Assembly (NCBI GenBank): GCA_009929485.1
Contig: SAAJ01000010.1
Coordinates: forward strand, 20,904-84,903
Length of the DNA stretch: 64,000 bases
Direction of reading: 5' to 3'
Origin: Negativicutes bacterium
GTDB lineage: Bacteria; Bacillota; Negativicutes; Anaeromusales; Anaeromusaceae
This document shows, in pieces, positions 16,766 to 25,587 of the stretch. The position numbers and the translations under genes were made by a program. Numbering within the stretch: the stretch's first letter is position 1; each line of letters starts with the position of its first letter. The notes under the pieces were generated by a model. That model did no database searches, was not told where the DNA came from, and saw nothing but the letters and a program-made list of their open reading frames with translations.

Positions 16766-17987
16766 GCTGCTTGCCCCTGCAGGCAATTTGGAGAAATTAA
16801 AGACCGCCCTTCTTTTTGGCGCTGATGCGGTATATGTAGGCGGAAAAAACTTCAGCCTTCGTGCGCAAAGCGACAATTTTGACTTTGCTGCGCTGCAGGA
16901 GGGCGTACAATATGCTCATGAACTTGGCAAAAAAGTCTATGTCGCCCTCAATGTTTTTGCCCATCAAAAAGAGTTGCAGGGAATTGCCGCCTATTTGCCA
17001 GAACTGCTGGACGCTAAGATTGATGCCGTTATTGTCGCCGACCCCGGCGTTTTTCGTTTAGTACGCCAAGAAGCGCCAAACCTGGCCGTTCATATCAGCA
17101 CCCAGGCCAACACGGTTAACGCCTCGGCGGCCTGCTTTTGGCAGGAGTTGGGAGCCAAACGCGTTGTACTGGCGCGGGAAGTGACGTATAAGGAACTTTT
17201 GGATATCCGCAGTCAGGCGGAGGTGCAATTGGAAACCTTTGTACACGGAGCGATGTGCGTATCCTATTCCGGGCGTTGTTTATTAAGCAATTATTTTACC
17301 GGCAGAGACGCCAACCGCGGCGCTTGCACACAGCCTTGCCGCTGGAAATACGCGTTGCAGGAAGAAACTAGACCCGGTCAGTTTTATCCTGTTGAAGAAG
17401 ACGCTCATGGCACTTATTTTATGAATTCCAAAGATTTGTGCTTGCTGCCGCACTTGCCGGCGTTAGTGACTGCCGGTGTTGACAGCTTGAAAATTGAAGG
17501 ACGCATGAAGAGTATTCATTATGTCGCTACGGTGGTGCGCGTCTACCGTCAAGCGCTGGATCTTTTCGCTAGGAATCCCGAAGAATTTGCAATCCCTCCG
17601 GAATGGCTGGAGGAATTGCAGTTGGTATCCCAACGAGCGTATACGGACGGCTTTTTTCAAGGTCCGGCTGCCGGCGACGCCCAAATTCACGCAGTAGAGA
17701 AGGAGAACGCCGCCAAAGTGTTTTGCGGCGTGGTGACCGGCCACAGCGGTTCGGACTTGCTCGTGGAACAGCGCGGTCGTTTTGCCGTAGGAGATTGCTT
17801 GGAGGCGCTGCCGCCGACTGGTGAGCGGCAGCAACAATGCTTGCGTTTTTTATGGGATGCGAAAAGCGGCGCTGTCTTGGAACGGGCGCCTCATGCTCAA
17901 CAGCAACTGCGTCTGGCTTGGGATGGGCTTCTGCTGCCGGTTGGAACGCTGCTGCGGCGTGTTTTGTCGCCTGGAGAGGAGGCTTAA
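16752..17987 (+). CDS. trhP: U32-family tRNA hydroxylation protein (TrhP/YrrN-YrrO type)
   Basis: 411 residues. N-terminal TIM-barrel-like U32 domain (MKLPELLAPAGNLEKLKTAL; FGADAVYVGGKNFSLRAQ) with the four signature cysteines Cys169, Cys176, Cys192 and Cys196 (GAMCVSYSGRC; GACTQPC), followed by a C-terminal beta domain from about 330. Family members were annotated as peptidases/collagenases but hydroxylate U34 of tRNA using prephenate-derived chemistry. B. subtilis has two adjacent U32 genes; only one is here. The ATG at 16752 lies inside trmR behind AAAGGAG, giving a 14-base overlap. Confidence 0.85.
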   Translation: MKLPELLAPAGNLEKLKTALLFGADAVYVGGKNFSLRAQSDNFDFAALQEGVQYAHELGKKVYVALNVFAHQKELQGIAAYLPELLDAKIDAVIVADPGVFRLVRQEAPNLAVHISTQANTVNASAACFWQELGAKRVVLAREVTYKELLDIRSQAEVQLETFVHGAMCVSYSGRCLLSNYFTGRDANRGACTQPCRWKYALQEETRPGQFYPVEEDAHGTYFMNSKDLCLLPHLPALVTAGVDSLKIEGRMKSIHYVATVVRVYRQALDLFARNPEEFAIPPEWLEELQLVSQRAYTDGFFQGPAAGDAQIHAVEKENAAKVFCGVVTGHSGSDLLVEQRGRFAVGDCLEALPPTGERQQQCLRFLWDAKSGAVLERAPHAQQQLRLAWDGLLLPVGTLLRRVLSPGEEA

Positions 17988-17989
17988 GT

Positions 17990-18211
17990 ATGTCGGAATC
18001 TGTTGATGCAAGCGTTTATTTGCGAGTACAGCCTCAAGATGTTAATTTTGTCAATCGTATTTTTGAAGGCTGTGAATATCTTGGCGTTGTTACCACCTTG
18101 GAACCCAAAGGCGGTCTTTTGGTCATTCGGGCTACGCCGGACACACGCCTTGAGGTGCTGGACATTTTGGCGCATCTGCCTGTTCCTTGGCAGCTTGTGG
18201 AGAAAGTATAG
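17990..18211 (+). CDS. DUF4911-like small protein
   Basis: 73 residues, starting two bases after trhP behind GGAGAGGAGG. The sequence (VYLRVQPQDVNFVNRIFEGC, then EYLGVVTTLEPKGGLLVIRATPD) resembles the DUF4911 family, found next to U32 genes in Firmicutes; function unknown. It looks like a single alpha/beta domain with no membrane segment. Tight linkage suggests a role with the tRNA U34 hydroxylation pair, but that is inference. Confidence 0.7.
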   Translation: MSESVDASVYLRVQPQDVNFVNRIFEGCEYLGVVTTLEPKGGLLVIRATPDTRLEVLDILAHLPVPWQLVEKV

Positions 18212-18274
18212 GCAAGCAGCAAGGTTTTGTGTTACAATGTCCTATGATACTTTGCGTGCAAAGGAGCTGACGAC

Positions 18275-18739
18275 GTGCGCATACTGGTTTTGCACGGTCC
18301 TAATTTGAATCAATTAGGGCGTCGGGAGCCAACCATATATGGAACTTTGACTTTGCAGGAAATTAACCGCAGAATTGAAGAAAAAGCCGCTTCCCTAGGC
18401 GTTGCAGCGCAATGCCTCCAGTTCAGCCACGAAGGGGATTTGGTGGACGCCATTCATCAGGCTCAGGAAACAGCGGATTATATCATCATCAATGCCGCCG
18501 CCTACACCCATTACAGCATTGCCTTGAGGGATGCGCTGGCCAGCGTGTCCGTACCGGCGATCGAGGTGCATCTTTCCAACATTCACCGCCGCGAGGAGTT
18601 TCGGCATCATTCCGTGCTGGCAGCGGTTGTTATCGGTCAGATTTCCGGTTTTGGGGTCTATAGTTATTTAGCGGCGGTTGAAGCGGCGCACGGTCTTTGG
18701 CAGGAAGCAAAGAAAAAGGAAGCCGATGCTAATGAATGA
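18275..18739 (+). CDS. aroQ: 3-dehydroquinate dehydratase, type II
   Basis: 154 residues, type II size. Motifs: LVLHGPNLNQLGRREPTIYG (active-site Arg and Tyr), INAAAYTHYSIALRDAL, and VHLSNIHRREEFRHHSV with the catalytic His and substrate-binding residues. It dehydrates 3-dehydroquinate in the shikimate pathway. GTG start behind AAAGGAG. It overlaps the start of the M24 peptidase gene and is followed by efp, the common Firmicute aroQ-pepP-efp order. Confidence 0.95.
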   Translation: MRILVLHGPNLNQLGRREPTIYGTLTLQEINRRIEEKAASLGVAAQCLQFSHEGDLVDAIHQAQETADYIIINAAAYTHYSIALRDALASVSVPAIEVHLSNIHRREEFRHHSVLAAVVIGQISGFGVYSYLAAVEAAHGLWQEAKKKEADANE

Positions 18740-19826
18740 ATTGCGTTTGCAACGGCTGCGTCGACATCTTGCTGAAGCTGGCCTGGACGCTGTTTGGGTT
18801 GGTAATGCGCAAAATAGACGTTATTTAAGCGGTTTTAGCGGTTCTGCCGGCCTACTGCTCCTTACAGCTGAGACGCAGCAATTGTTTACAGATTTTCGTT
18901 ATCACGAGCAGGCAGCGACTGAGGCGCCTCTATACGAGCTTTGTCTATATAAGGGCGCTGCAGCGAAGGCGATTGCAGAAATTGTTTGCCGCAAAGGCAT
19001 TCGCCGTCTCGGTTTTGAAAGCAAGCATTGTACGGTGGCCGCTTATAAGGAACTTCAAGCGTTGCTGCCGGTGGAATGCGAATTAATTGATACTGAATTA
19101 GAGCCTCTCCGTTTTGTCAAAGATGAAGAGGAATTAGAAGCTATTCGTGAAGCCGTACGCATTGCGGATGCGGCGTTTACGCACATTCTTGGCTATTTGC
19201 GTCCCGGCTTAGAGGAACGACAAGTAGCGGCTGAGCTGGAGCAGCATATGCGCTGTCTTGGCTCGGAGCGTCCGGCTTTTGATACCATTGTCGCCTCTGG
19301 TGTGCGCGGCGCTTTGCCGCACGGCGTTGCTTCCGAGAAAAAACTAGCTGTTGGCGACTGGATAACTATGGATTTTGGCGCCGTCTACAGGGGCTATCAT
19401 TCCGACATTACCCGCACTGTTTGCTTGGGACCTGCTACAGAGCAGCAAAAAGCCGCTTATTCTCTAGTGCTTGCAGCGCAAAAGGCGGGAGTTGCAGCCA
19501 TTCGCCCTGGCAAATTGGGCTGCGAGGTTGATGCCGTATCCAGAGATATTTTAACCAAAGCTGGTTATGGAGAGTATTTTGGCCATGGTTTGGGGCATTC
19601 GCTGGGCTTGGCCATTCATGAAGAACCCCGCTTGTCTTCTTTAAACACGCAGCAGGTGCTGCAGGAAAATATGGTGGTTACGGTGGAACCGGGTATTTAT
19701 CTGCCTGGGCAGTACGGAATCCGTATTGAAGACACCGTCCGCGTTTCTGACGCAGGAGCCGTCGTTTTGACGGAAAGCGACAAGGAACTGATAGAAATCG
19801 CTTGTAAAATGGAGGATGAACCATGA
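18732..19826 (+). CDS. M24 family Xaa-Pro aminopeptidase
   Basis: 364 residues. N-terminal creatinase-like domain ([18 protein letters not shown]) and a C-terminal pita-bread metallopeptidase domain with the five metal ligands in [17 protein letters not shown] (two Asp), [14 protein letters not shown] (His), VTVEPGIY (Glu) and GIRIEDTV (Glu). It removes N-terminal residues before proline. ATG at 18732 has the better spacing to AAGGAAG; ATG at 18726 is possible. Its place just before efp, whose product relieves proline stalling, is a long-noted conserved linkage. Confidence 0.92.
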   Translation: MNELRLQRLRRHLAEAGLDAVWVGNAQNRRYLSGFSGSAGLLLLTAETQQLFTDFRYHEQAATEAPLYELCLYKGAAAKAIAEIVCRKGIRRLGFESKHCTVAAYKELQALLPVECELIDTELEPLRFVKDEEELEAIREAVRIADAAFTHILGYLRPGLEERQVAAELEQHMRCLGSERPAFDTIVASGVRGALPHGVASEKKLAVGDWITMDFGAVYRGYHSDITRTVCLGPATEQQKAAYSLVLAAQKAGVAAIRPGKLGCEVDAVSRDILTKAGYGEYFGHGLGHSLGLAIHEEPRLSSLNTQQVLQENMVVTVEPGIYLPGQYGIRIEDTVRVSDAGAVVLTESDKELIEIACKMEDEP

Positions 19827-20380
19827 TTTCAACTAATGATTTTCGGACTGGCACAACAGTGGAAATTGACGGCGGCGCTTGGCAGGTCGTTGACTTTCAG
19901 CACGTAAAACCAGGAAAAGGCGCCGCCTTTGTGCGGGCCAAGCTCAAAAACCTGAAAACAGGCGCTGTTGTAGAACGCACCTTCAACGCCGGTGAAAAAA
20001 TGCCTAAAGCTCATGTAGAAAACCGTCCTATGCAGTACCTGTATGAAAACGACGGCATGTACACCTTTATGGACAATGAGACCTTTGACCAAATTGAGTT
20101 GACTCGCGAGCAGTTGGGCAACGGCCTGAACTTCCTCAAGGAAAATATGAATATTGGCGTCAGCTTTTTCCAAGGAAACATCATTGGAATTGAACTTCCC
20201 AATTCGGTGGAGCTGGTTGTAGCGGAAACCGAACCTGGCATTCGTGGCGATACGGCTACAGGCGGCACCAAAATTGCTAAAATGGAAACAGGTTATAATG
20301 TCAAAGTTCCTCTGTTCATTGAAACCGGCGAAGTACTGCGTATTGATACGCGTACTGGCGACTATATCGAACGCGCTTAA
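19823..20380 (+). CDS. efp: Elongation factor P
   Basis: 185 residues, standard length with three beta-barrel domains. The loop that reaches the peptidyl transferase centre is [10 protein letters not shown] with Lys32, the position modified in many bacteria. No epmA/epmB or ymfI-type modification gene is in the window, so its modification state is open. EF-P rescues ribosomes at polyproline. The ATG overlaps the upstream peptidase stop by four bases. Confidence 0.97.
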   Translation: MISTNDFRTGTTVEIDGGAWQVVDFQHVKPGKGAAFVRAKLKNLKTGAVVERTFNAGEKMPKAHVENRPMQYLYENDGMYTFMDNETFDQIELTREQLGNGLNFLKENMNIGVSFFQGNIIGIELPNSVELVVAETEPGIRGDTATGGTKIAKMETGYNVKVPLFIETGEVLRIDTRTGDYIERA

Positions 20381-20391
20381 TTGGCGCATGG

Positions 20392-20437
20392 CCTCCCGCT
20401 GTGAAATGATCTTCGTTGCTGCGGGAGGTTTCCTTTT
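20392..20437 (+). terminator. Terminator after efp
   Basis: CCTCCCGC / GCGGGAGG stem with a 21-base loop, then TTTCCTTTT. Confidence 0.75.
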
Positions 20438-20455
20438 GTCCGCAGGAGCGGCGGT

Positions 20456-20484
20456 TTGTAAAAAGAAGTAGGGTCTGTTATAAT
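20456..20484 (+). promoter_or_regulatory. Extended -10 sigma-A promoter of the asp23 operon
   Basis: TTGTAA at 20456-20461, 17-base spacer ending in TGT, TATAAT at 20479-20484. Confidence 0.8.
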
Positions 20485-20530
20485 TGAAGAAAATTTCCGA
20501 TGCGCTTCATAAAAAAGGAGGCTGCTGCAG

Positions 20531-20926
20531 ATGCAAACACGCAAAGAAAAGGGCGAGCAAAACGAAGTGGGAACCATTCGCATCGCTGATGAGGTCGTAG
20601 GAATTATTGCCGGCATGGCAGCTACGGAAATCCCCGGAGTCGCTGGCATGAGCGGTGGTTTGGTCGGTGGAATCGCCGAAATGCTGGGTAAAAAGAACTT
20701 GGCTAAAGGCGTAAAAGTGGAAGTGGGCGAAAAGGAAGCCGCTGTGGATCTGTACGTCATTATGGAATATGGAGTCAGATTGCCTGATATTGCAATTCAG
20801 GTACAGGAAAATGTGAAGCACGCCATTGAATCTATGACTGGCCTGGAAGTGGTAGAAGTGAACGTTCATGTGCAAGGCGTCGGTTTTACCGCCGAAGGAC
20901 GGGATGAAGATAGTCGAGTGCGATAA
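20531..20926 (+). CDS. Asp23/Gls24 family envelope stress protein
   Basis: 131 residues. Whole-length Asp23/Gls24 match: GTIRIADEVVGIIAGMAATE, IPGVAGMSGG, then VDLYVIMEYGVRLPDIAIQV and VNVHVQGV. In Staphylococcus, Asp23 is abundant near the membrane, held by AmaP, and protects the envelope. The next two genes encode an AmaP-like anchor and a DUF2273 membrane protein, reproducing that module. RBS AAAGGAGG. Confidence 0.93.
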   Translation: MQTRKEKGEQNEVGTIRIADEVVGIIAGMAATEIPGVAGMSGGLVGGIAEMLGKKNLAKGVKVEVGEKEAAVDLYVIMEYGVRLPDIAIQVQENVKHAIESMTGLEVVEVNVHVQGVGFTAEGRDEDSRVR

Positions 20927-20941
20927 AAGGGAGGAAAAGCC

Positions 20942-21481
20942 ATGGGAATTCTTGATCGCATTTTGCTTTTGCTCTGTATAGTAACTTTTGCTTTGCTGAT
21001 GCTGTCTACCGTTTTGGCAGCGTTTACTATTGTACCGTTTGAATGGCTGGATGATGCCTTGGCGCTTCTCTATGGACACTGGGAAGCGGCTGCTGTCGCT
21101 GCGGTGTTTTTCTTGGCGTCTGTGCGGTTGCTTTTCACAGGCATGACTAGCGGCGAGCCGCGCGATACCATGCTTTGTCAAACGGAAAACGGTCAAGTGC
21201 GTGTTGCCATTTCCGCCGTGCGCAGCTTGGTGGAGCGTGCGGCCCGCCAGATAAAAGGCGTCAAACAAACAAAAATTCGTCTGGAAAATGGTCGGCAGGG
21301 CATGAATATTTACTTGCGTATTGTTGTGCTGCCAGACCTGATTGTTCCTGAACTCACGGCCGAGCTGCAGCAGCGCGTACGAGCTACCTTGCAGGAAACT
21401 TTGTTAGCAGAGGTTCATGATATCCAGGTACTCGTAGAAGAAATTGCTGCCGAAGGCAAAGTGCGGGCGCGTGTGGAATAG
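20942..21481 (+). CDS. amaP: AmaP-like alkaline shock membrane anchor
   Basis: 179 residues. Two hydrophobic helices near residues 4-31 (LLLLCIVTFALLMLSTVLAA) and 48-67 (AAAVAAVFFLASVRLLF) form a hairpin; the C-terminal soluble part is Asp23-like (VRVAISAVRSLVERAARQI). This is the AmaP plan, in which the membrane hairpin carries a domain that recruits Asp23 from the preceding gene. RBS AGGGAGGAA. Confidence 0.88.
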   Translation: MGILDRILLLLCIVTFALLMLSTVLAAFTIVPFEWLDDALALLYGHWEAAAVAAVFFLASVRLLFTGMTSGEPRDTMLCQTENGQVRVAISAVRSLVERAARQIKGVKQTKIRLENGRQGMNIYLRIVVLPDLIVPELTAELQQRVRATLQETLLAEVHDIQVLVEEIAAEGKVRARVE

Positions 21482-21500
21482 GGTTGGAGGAGAAGGAAAC

Positions 21501-21740
21501 ATGAACATGGAATTTGATCGGGAATGGCTGCTGGCCTTCTGGCAACGCCATAGCGGCAAAATAATTTGCTGTACCATCGGTCTTCTTTTCGGCGTACTGG
21601 TTTTGGCTCTGGGCTTTTTCCGGACGTTGTTTCTTTTTCTGTGCATCGGTATCGGTTTTTTTGTAGGCAAACGCCTGGATAACAAAGAGGATCTGCTAGA
21701 ACTGCTGGATCGCATTTTGCCGCCAGGTTATCGAAGATAG
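21501..21740 (+). CDS. DUF2273 small membrane protein
   Basis: 79 residues: a short amphipathic start, two adjacent hydrophobic helices (about 22-39 and 40-56) and a charged tail DNKEDLLELLDRILPPGYR. The GKIICCTIGLLFGVLVLALG pattern and position after Asp23-AmaP are typical of DUF2273 proteins. The molecular role is unknown; it is thought to belong to the same envelope stress module. RBS GGAGGAGAAGG. Confidence 0.85.
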   Translation: MNMEFDREWLLAFWQRHSGKIICCTIGLLFGVLVLALGFFRTLFLFLCIGIGFFVGKRLDNKEDLLELLDRILPPGYRR

Positions 21741-21763
21741 GAAACATCCCAAAGGAGTAATAT

Positions 21764-22177
21764 ATGAGTCGACGTTTAGCGCGAGAATTGGCTATGCAAG
21801 CCTTGTATCAACTGGATTTTCAAACAGAATTAGAGCCGCTGGCGGCGCTGGAAGCAGCGGCATTTGAGCTGGAAGTTACCCCTGGTGCTGTCGATTATGC
21901 CAAACGACTAGTAGAAGGCATTTGCGCACATAGTGAGCAAATTGACCAGCATTTGAGCAGCACCTCTTCGCAATGGAAACTGGAACGTATGGCGGCAGTG
22001 GATCGCAACATATCCCGTATTGCCGTATATGAACTTTTGTTTGGCGAAGAAGAAATGACGCCTGGTATCGTCATCAATGAAGCTGTAGAAATTGCCAAGA
22101 AATATGGAGATAAGGATTCTGCACGCTTTATTAATGGAGTGCTCGGTTCTCTGGCTAAAACTAAAGAATCGTCATGA
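21764..22177 (+). CDS. nusB: Transcription antitermination factor NusB
   Basis: 137 residues, all-helical NusB fold: RRLARELAMQALYQLDFQ at the start, then WKLERMAAVDRNISRIAVYE and GIVINEAVEIAKKYGDKDS, followed by RFINGVLG. With NusE (S10) it binds boxA of rRNA leaders and protects rRNA transcription from termination. The last four bases overlap the start of the next gene (ATGA). Confidence 0.95.
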   Translation: MSRRLARELAMQALYQLDFQTELEPLAALEAAAFELEVTPGAVDYAKRLVEGICAHSEQIDQHLSSTSSQWKLERMAAVDRNISRIAVYELLFGEEEMTPGIVINEAVEIAKKYGDKDSARFINGVLGSLAKTKESS

Positions 22178-23136
22178 AGGCTGTTTTAGGCATAGATACC
22201 AGCTGCTATACTACTTCGGCCGTTTTGCTGGGTTTGAACGGCAGTTTGCTGGCGGCAGCCAGACGGCTGCTGCAGGTGCCGCAAGGCAAACGCGGCTTGG
22301 CTCAATCGGAGATGGTATTTCAGCATGTCCGAGCGTTGCCGGAGCAGTTGGATTCTATTTGGCGCCGCTTTCCTGAGGCAATTTGCTGCGCCGTAGGCGC
22401 GACGTGTTGTCCGCGAGACATAGAAGGCTCGTATATGCCGGCTTTTTTGTGCGGTTATGGCAGTGCTAAAGCGGTGGCGTTGAGCCAAAAAATTCCTCTT
22501 TTTCCCCTTAGCCATCAGGCTAATCATCTTTGGGCCGGCATTTGGTCCGCAAAGATGCCCCAAGAGGTGCAGGATTTTTTGGCGGTTCACGTATCTGGAG
22601 GAACGACAGACCTTTTGCAAGTAAAACGCTGCGGCGCTCAACTGAAAATTAAGCAATTGGGCGGTAGCGCCGATTTGCATGCAGGACAACTGCTGGATCG
22701 TCTTGGAGTAGCTTTGGGCCTGCCGTTTCCGGCAGGCCCTCATTTGGAAAAACTAGCTTCAGGATTTCATCAGGAAGCTCCAGAAGTTCCGGTAGCGGTT
22801 CAAGGACTGCAGCTTAGCCTTTCGGGACCGGAAACGCATTTAAAAAAGCTGCTGCAAAAAGAATTATCTCCGCCCTTGCTTGCTGCGGCGGCTGAAAACC
22901 TATTGGGAGAGACTCTGTTTCGTCTCCTGCGGCGTGCTGTGCGGCAAACCGGCGTGCGTGTTATTTTAGGCGTAGGCGGCGTGTTGGCAAATACGCGTAT
23001 TCGCGAACATAGCTTGGGCCGGTTGCAAGCAAAACTGGGTTGTCATATCTATCTGCCGGAACCATGCTGGAGCGGCGATCATGCTCTTGGAGCCGCCTAT
23101 CAGGCCGCGTTAGCATTGCAAGAGCAGGAGCAATAG
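22174..23136 (+). CDS. TsaD/Kae1-like paralogue
   Basis: 320 residues. The ASKHA fold of the Kae1/TsaD family is visible: GIDTSCYTTSAVL, a metal-ligand-like HQANH (His114, His118), phosphate-loop VSGGTTDLL (141-147), LGGSADLHAGQLLDRLGVAL, GVGGVLANTRI and a third ligand candidate Asp302 in SGDHALG. It is clearly diverged from canonical TsaD (shorter; NAD and GEAFDK motifs changed) and is probably not the t6A enzyme itself. Related genes sit between nusB and xseA in other Firmicutes and are often listed as O-sialoglycoprotein endopeptidase. Substrate unknown. Coupled to nusB by ATGA overlap. Confidence 0.75.
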   Translation: MKAVLGIDTSCYTTSAVLLGLNGSLLAAARRLLQVPQGKRGLAQSEMVFQHVRALPEQLDSIWRRFPEAICCAVGATCCPRDIEGSYMPAFLCGYGSAKAVALSQKIPLFPLSHQANHLWAGIWSAKMPQEVQDFLAVHVSGGTTDLLQVKRCGAQLKIKQLGGSADLHAGQLLDRLGVALGLPFPAGPHLEKLASGFHQEAPEVPVAVQGLQLSLSGPETHLKKLLQKELSPPLLAAAAENLLGETLFRLLRRAVRQTGVRVILGVGGVLANTRIREHSLGRLQAKLGCHIYLPEPCWSGDHALGAAYQAALALQEQEQ

Positions 23137-23171
23137 CCAGGTTCTGCCGGCTTTACGCAAAGGAGAGAACC

Positions 23172-24380
23172 ATGGGAATTTTGACAGTCAGCGACGTGAC
23201 TGCCTATGTTAAGCGTTGGATGGACAAGGACGCTCTCCTCTCTTCCGTATATGTACGGGGAGAGGTTTCCAATTTTAAGCGTCATTCTTCAGGCCACTGC
23301 TACTTTACTTTAAAGGATGCCGGCGCTGTCTTGCGGGCGGTTCTTTTTCGCAGCCGCGCGCAATATCTGAAATTTGAGCCGCAAAACGGTATGCAGGTTA
23401 TTGTCAGCGGTCGCCTAAGCGTTTTTGAAAGAGACGGACAATATCAGCTGTATGGTGATCGTATGACACCGGACGGCATTGGCGAGCTGAGTCTTGCTTA
23501 TGCGCAATTGAAGGACAAGCTGGAACGCGAGGGCTTGTTTCAAAAAGAAAAAAAACGTCCGTTGCCGCTATTGCCGCGAGCAGTAGGCATCATTACTTCC
23601 CCAACAGGAGCCGCTGTACGCGACATTCGCACCGTGGCTAAACGTCGCTTTGCCGGCATTCCCCTTATTTTATCTCCTGTTGCAGTGCAAGGACCGGCTG
23701 CTGCTGGAGAAATTACGGCAGCCATTCGCCTGTTGGCGTCGCATCCGTTGATTGACGTGCTTATCGTCGGTCGAGGAGGCGGTTCCATTGAAGAACTCTG
23801 GGCTTTCAACGAAGAGATCGTCGTAAGAGCTATTGCCGGATCATCCATTCCAGTCATTTCCGCAGTGGGTCATGAGACCGATTTTACACTGGCTGATTTT
23901 GCAGCGGATATGCGGGCGGCAACGCCTTCGCAAGCGGCAGAATTTGCCGTTCCGGATCGTGTGGAATTGGAGCGGCGTTTGCAGCAAGGACAAATTCGCT
24001 TGCGCCAAGCTCTTGCTAACGATTTATTGCGCCGCAAGCAGCACTTGCGCCAACTTTGGAAAGCCTCCGTATTTACCAAGCCGGAACGGCTGTTGGCGCC
24101 GCAACGACAAAGCTTAGATGGCTTGCAAGAACGTCTCGTACGGGCTGCAGCAAGGCAATGTGAGGAAAAAAGGCGGCAATGGCTGCTGGTTTCTCAAAAG
24201 CTGGCGCTTTTAAACCCCTTGGGCATGCTGCAACGCGGTTACGCTTTTTTAAGCCTTGAAGAAACGGGCGAGCCTATCCGGTCCGTTGAGCAAGTGTTCG
24301 TTGACTCTCAGCTTAACGCTCGTGTGCAAGACGGCGCTTTGCGTCTGCGTGTCATGGAAATAAAAAGAGGTGACAGTTGA
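23172..24380 (+). CDS. xseA: Exodeoxyribonuclease VII large subunit
   Basis: 402 residues. N-terminal OB domain (MGILTVSDVTAYVKRWMD; VYVRGEVSNFKRHSSGHCYF) and the nuclease domain with VGIITSPTGAAVRDI, VGRGGGSIEELWAFN and SAVGHETDFTLADFAADMRA, then a long helical region. With XseB it degrades single-stranded DNA. The ATG at 23172 follows AAAGGAGAG; longer in-frame starts would lie in the preceding gene. Confidence 0.96.
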   Translation: MGILTVSDVTAYVKRWMDKDALLSSVYVRGEVSNFKRHSSGHCYFTLKDAGAVLRAVLFRSRAQYLKFEPQNGMQVIVSGRLSVFERDGQYQLYGDRMTPDGIGELSLAYAQLKDKLEREGLFQKEKKRPLPLLPRAVGIITSPTGAAVRDIRTVAKRRFAGIPLILSPVAVQGPAAAGEITAAIRLLASHPLIDVLIVGRGGGSIEELWAFNEEIVVRAIAGSSIPVISAVGHETDFTLADFAADMRAATPSQAAEFAVPDRVELERRLQQGQIRLRQALANDLLRRKQHLRQLWKASVFTKPERLLAPQRQSLDGLQERLVRAAARQCEEKRRQWLLVSQKLALLNPLGMLQRGYAFLSLEETGEPIRSVEQVFVDSQLNARVQDGALRLRVMEIKRGDS

Positions 24381-24646
24381 TGGCCAGAGCTAAAAAAGAA
24401 GTTCAAGAACCTTTAAAATTCGAAACTGCCATGGAGAAATTGGAAGACTTGGTGGAAAAGCTGGAACGAGGCGAGCTGTCTTTAGAAGAAGCGCTGAAAA
24501 GCTATCAGGACGGTATGGAGCTGGCGGCTGTTTGCCATAAACATTTGCAACAGGCGGAAGCGGTATTGAATGATTCCGTAGTTACGCAGGAAGACGGCGT
24601 TATCAAGGCAAGTCCCTGGACAACGCCACAGGAGGATGTTGAGTAA
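24380..24646 (+). CDS. xseB: Exodeoxyribonuclease VII small subunit
   Basis: 88 residues, helical hairpin of the XseB family: LKFETAMEKLEDLVEKLERG, ELSLEEALKSYQDGMELA. It binds XseA's coiled-coil arms. The A of the ATG is the last base of the xseA stop; GAGGTG lies 7 bases upstream. A TTG at 24377 is a less likely start. Confidence 0.95.
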   Translation: MARAKKEVQEPLKFETAMEKLEDLVEKLERGELSLEEALKSYQDGMELAAVCHKHLQQAEAVLNDSVVTQEDGVIKASPWTTPQEDVE

Positions 24647-25530
24647 TGTGGAAAACCTATTGCAACGAACGCATCACGTTAATCGAAGAAGCATTAAATC
24701 ATTGGATTCCTGCGCAAGAGGGGCTTCTAAAGTTTCTTTTTGAATCCATGCGCTACAGTCTTTTTGCCGGAGGCAAGCGCCTGCGCCCGGTTTTACTGAT
24801 GGCGGCGGCAGATGCAGTGGGCGGCGAGGGCCGGCGGTATTTGCGCGTAGCCTGCGCTTTGGAAATGATACATACATATTCTCTGATTCATGACGATTTA
24901 CCGGCCATGGATAATGACGACTATCGTCGGGGCAAGCTTACCAATCATAAGGTGTTTGGCGAGGGGATGGCAATTTTAGCGGGCGACGGTCTTTTGACGG
25001 CCGCCTTTGAACAAATGCTGCTCCAAGAAGAGGTGGATGCTGCCTGCCTGACCCAAGTGGTAAGAGAAATTGCTGCTGCAGCTGGTCCGGCCGGCATGGT
25101 CGGCGGGCAAGCGGTTGATCTGGCTGCTAGCGGCCAAGCTCAACCTTTAAACCAGGAAGAACTGCGTTTTATGCATCGCGCGAAAACCGGAGCGTTGTTC
25201 CGGGCCGCCCTGCGCGGCGGCGGTTTGTTAGCAGGCGCTACACAGGAGCAATTGGCCGCTTTGACTGTTTATGCTGAGGAATTTGGCTTGGCCTTTCAAA
25301 TTACCGATGATATTTTGGATGTCACCGGCGACGAAGCTACAATCGGCAAACCTGTAGGCAGCGATGAACGCAATGAAAAAGAAACCTATGTGTCTTTATA
25401 TTCGCTGGACGGCGCCCGCCGCATGGCGGAAGAAAGCGTACAGCGCGCGTTAACGGCAATAGAAATCTTTGGCGCTGAAGCCGATGTGCTGCGGAGCTTG
25501 GCTTCGTATCTTGTATCAAGGGAAAAATAG
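24646..25530 (+). CDS. ispA: Farnesyl diphosphate synthase (polyprenyl synthetase)
   Basis: 294 residues. First Asp-rich motif in LIHDDLPAMDNDDYRRG, second in QITDDILDVTGDE, with GGKRLRP for isopentenyl diphosphate binding. It condenses IPP with DMAPP/GPP to farnesyl diphosphate. Overlaps the xseB stop by one base and precedes dxs, so precursor supply and condensation are encoded together. Confidence 0.94.
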   Translation: MWKTYCNERITLIEEALNHWIPAQEGLLKFLFESMRYSLFAGGKRLRPVLLMAAADAVGGEGRRYLRVACALEMIHTYSLIHDDLPAMDNDDYRRGKLTNHKVFGEGMAILAGDGLLTAAFEQMLLQEEVDAACLTQVVREIAAAAGPAGMVGGQAVDLAASGQAQPLNQEELRFMHRAKTGALFRAALRGGGLLAGATQEQLAALTVYAEEFGLAFQITDDILDVTGDEATIGKPVGSDERNEKETYVSLYSLDGARRMAEESVQRALTAIEIFGAEADVLRSLASYLVSREK

Positions 25531-25587
25531 CATGCAGGTTTGTTGCGAGTAGTTTTTACACTTGCTGTAGAAAGAAGGGACTTTCTT

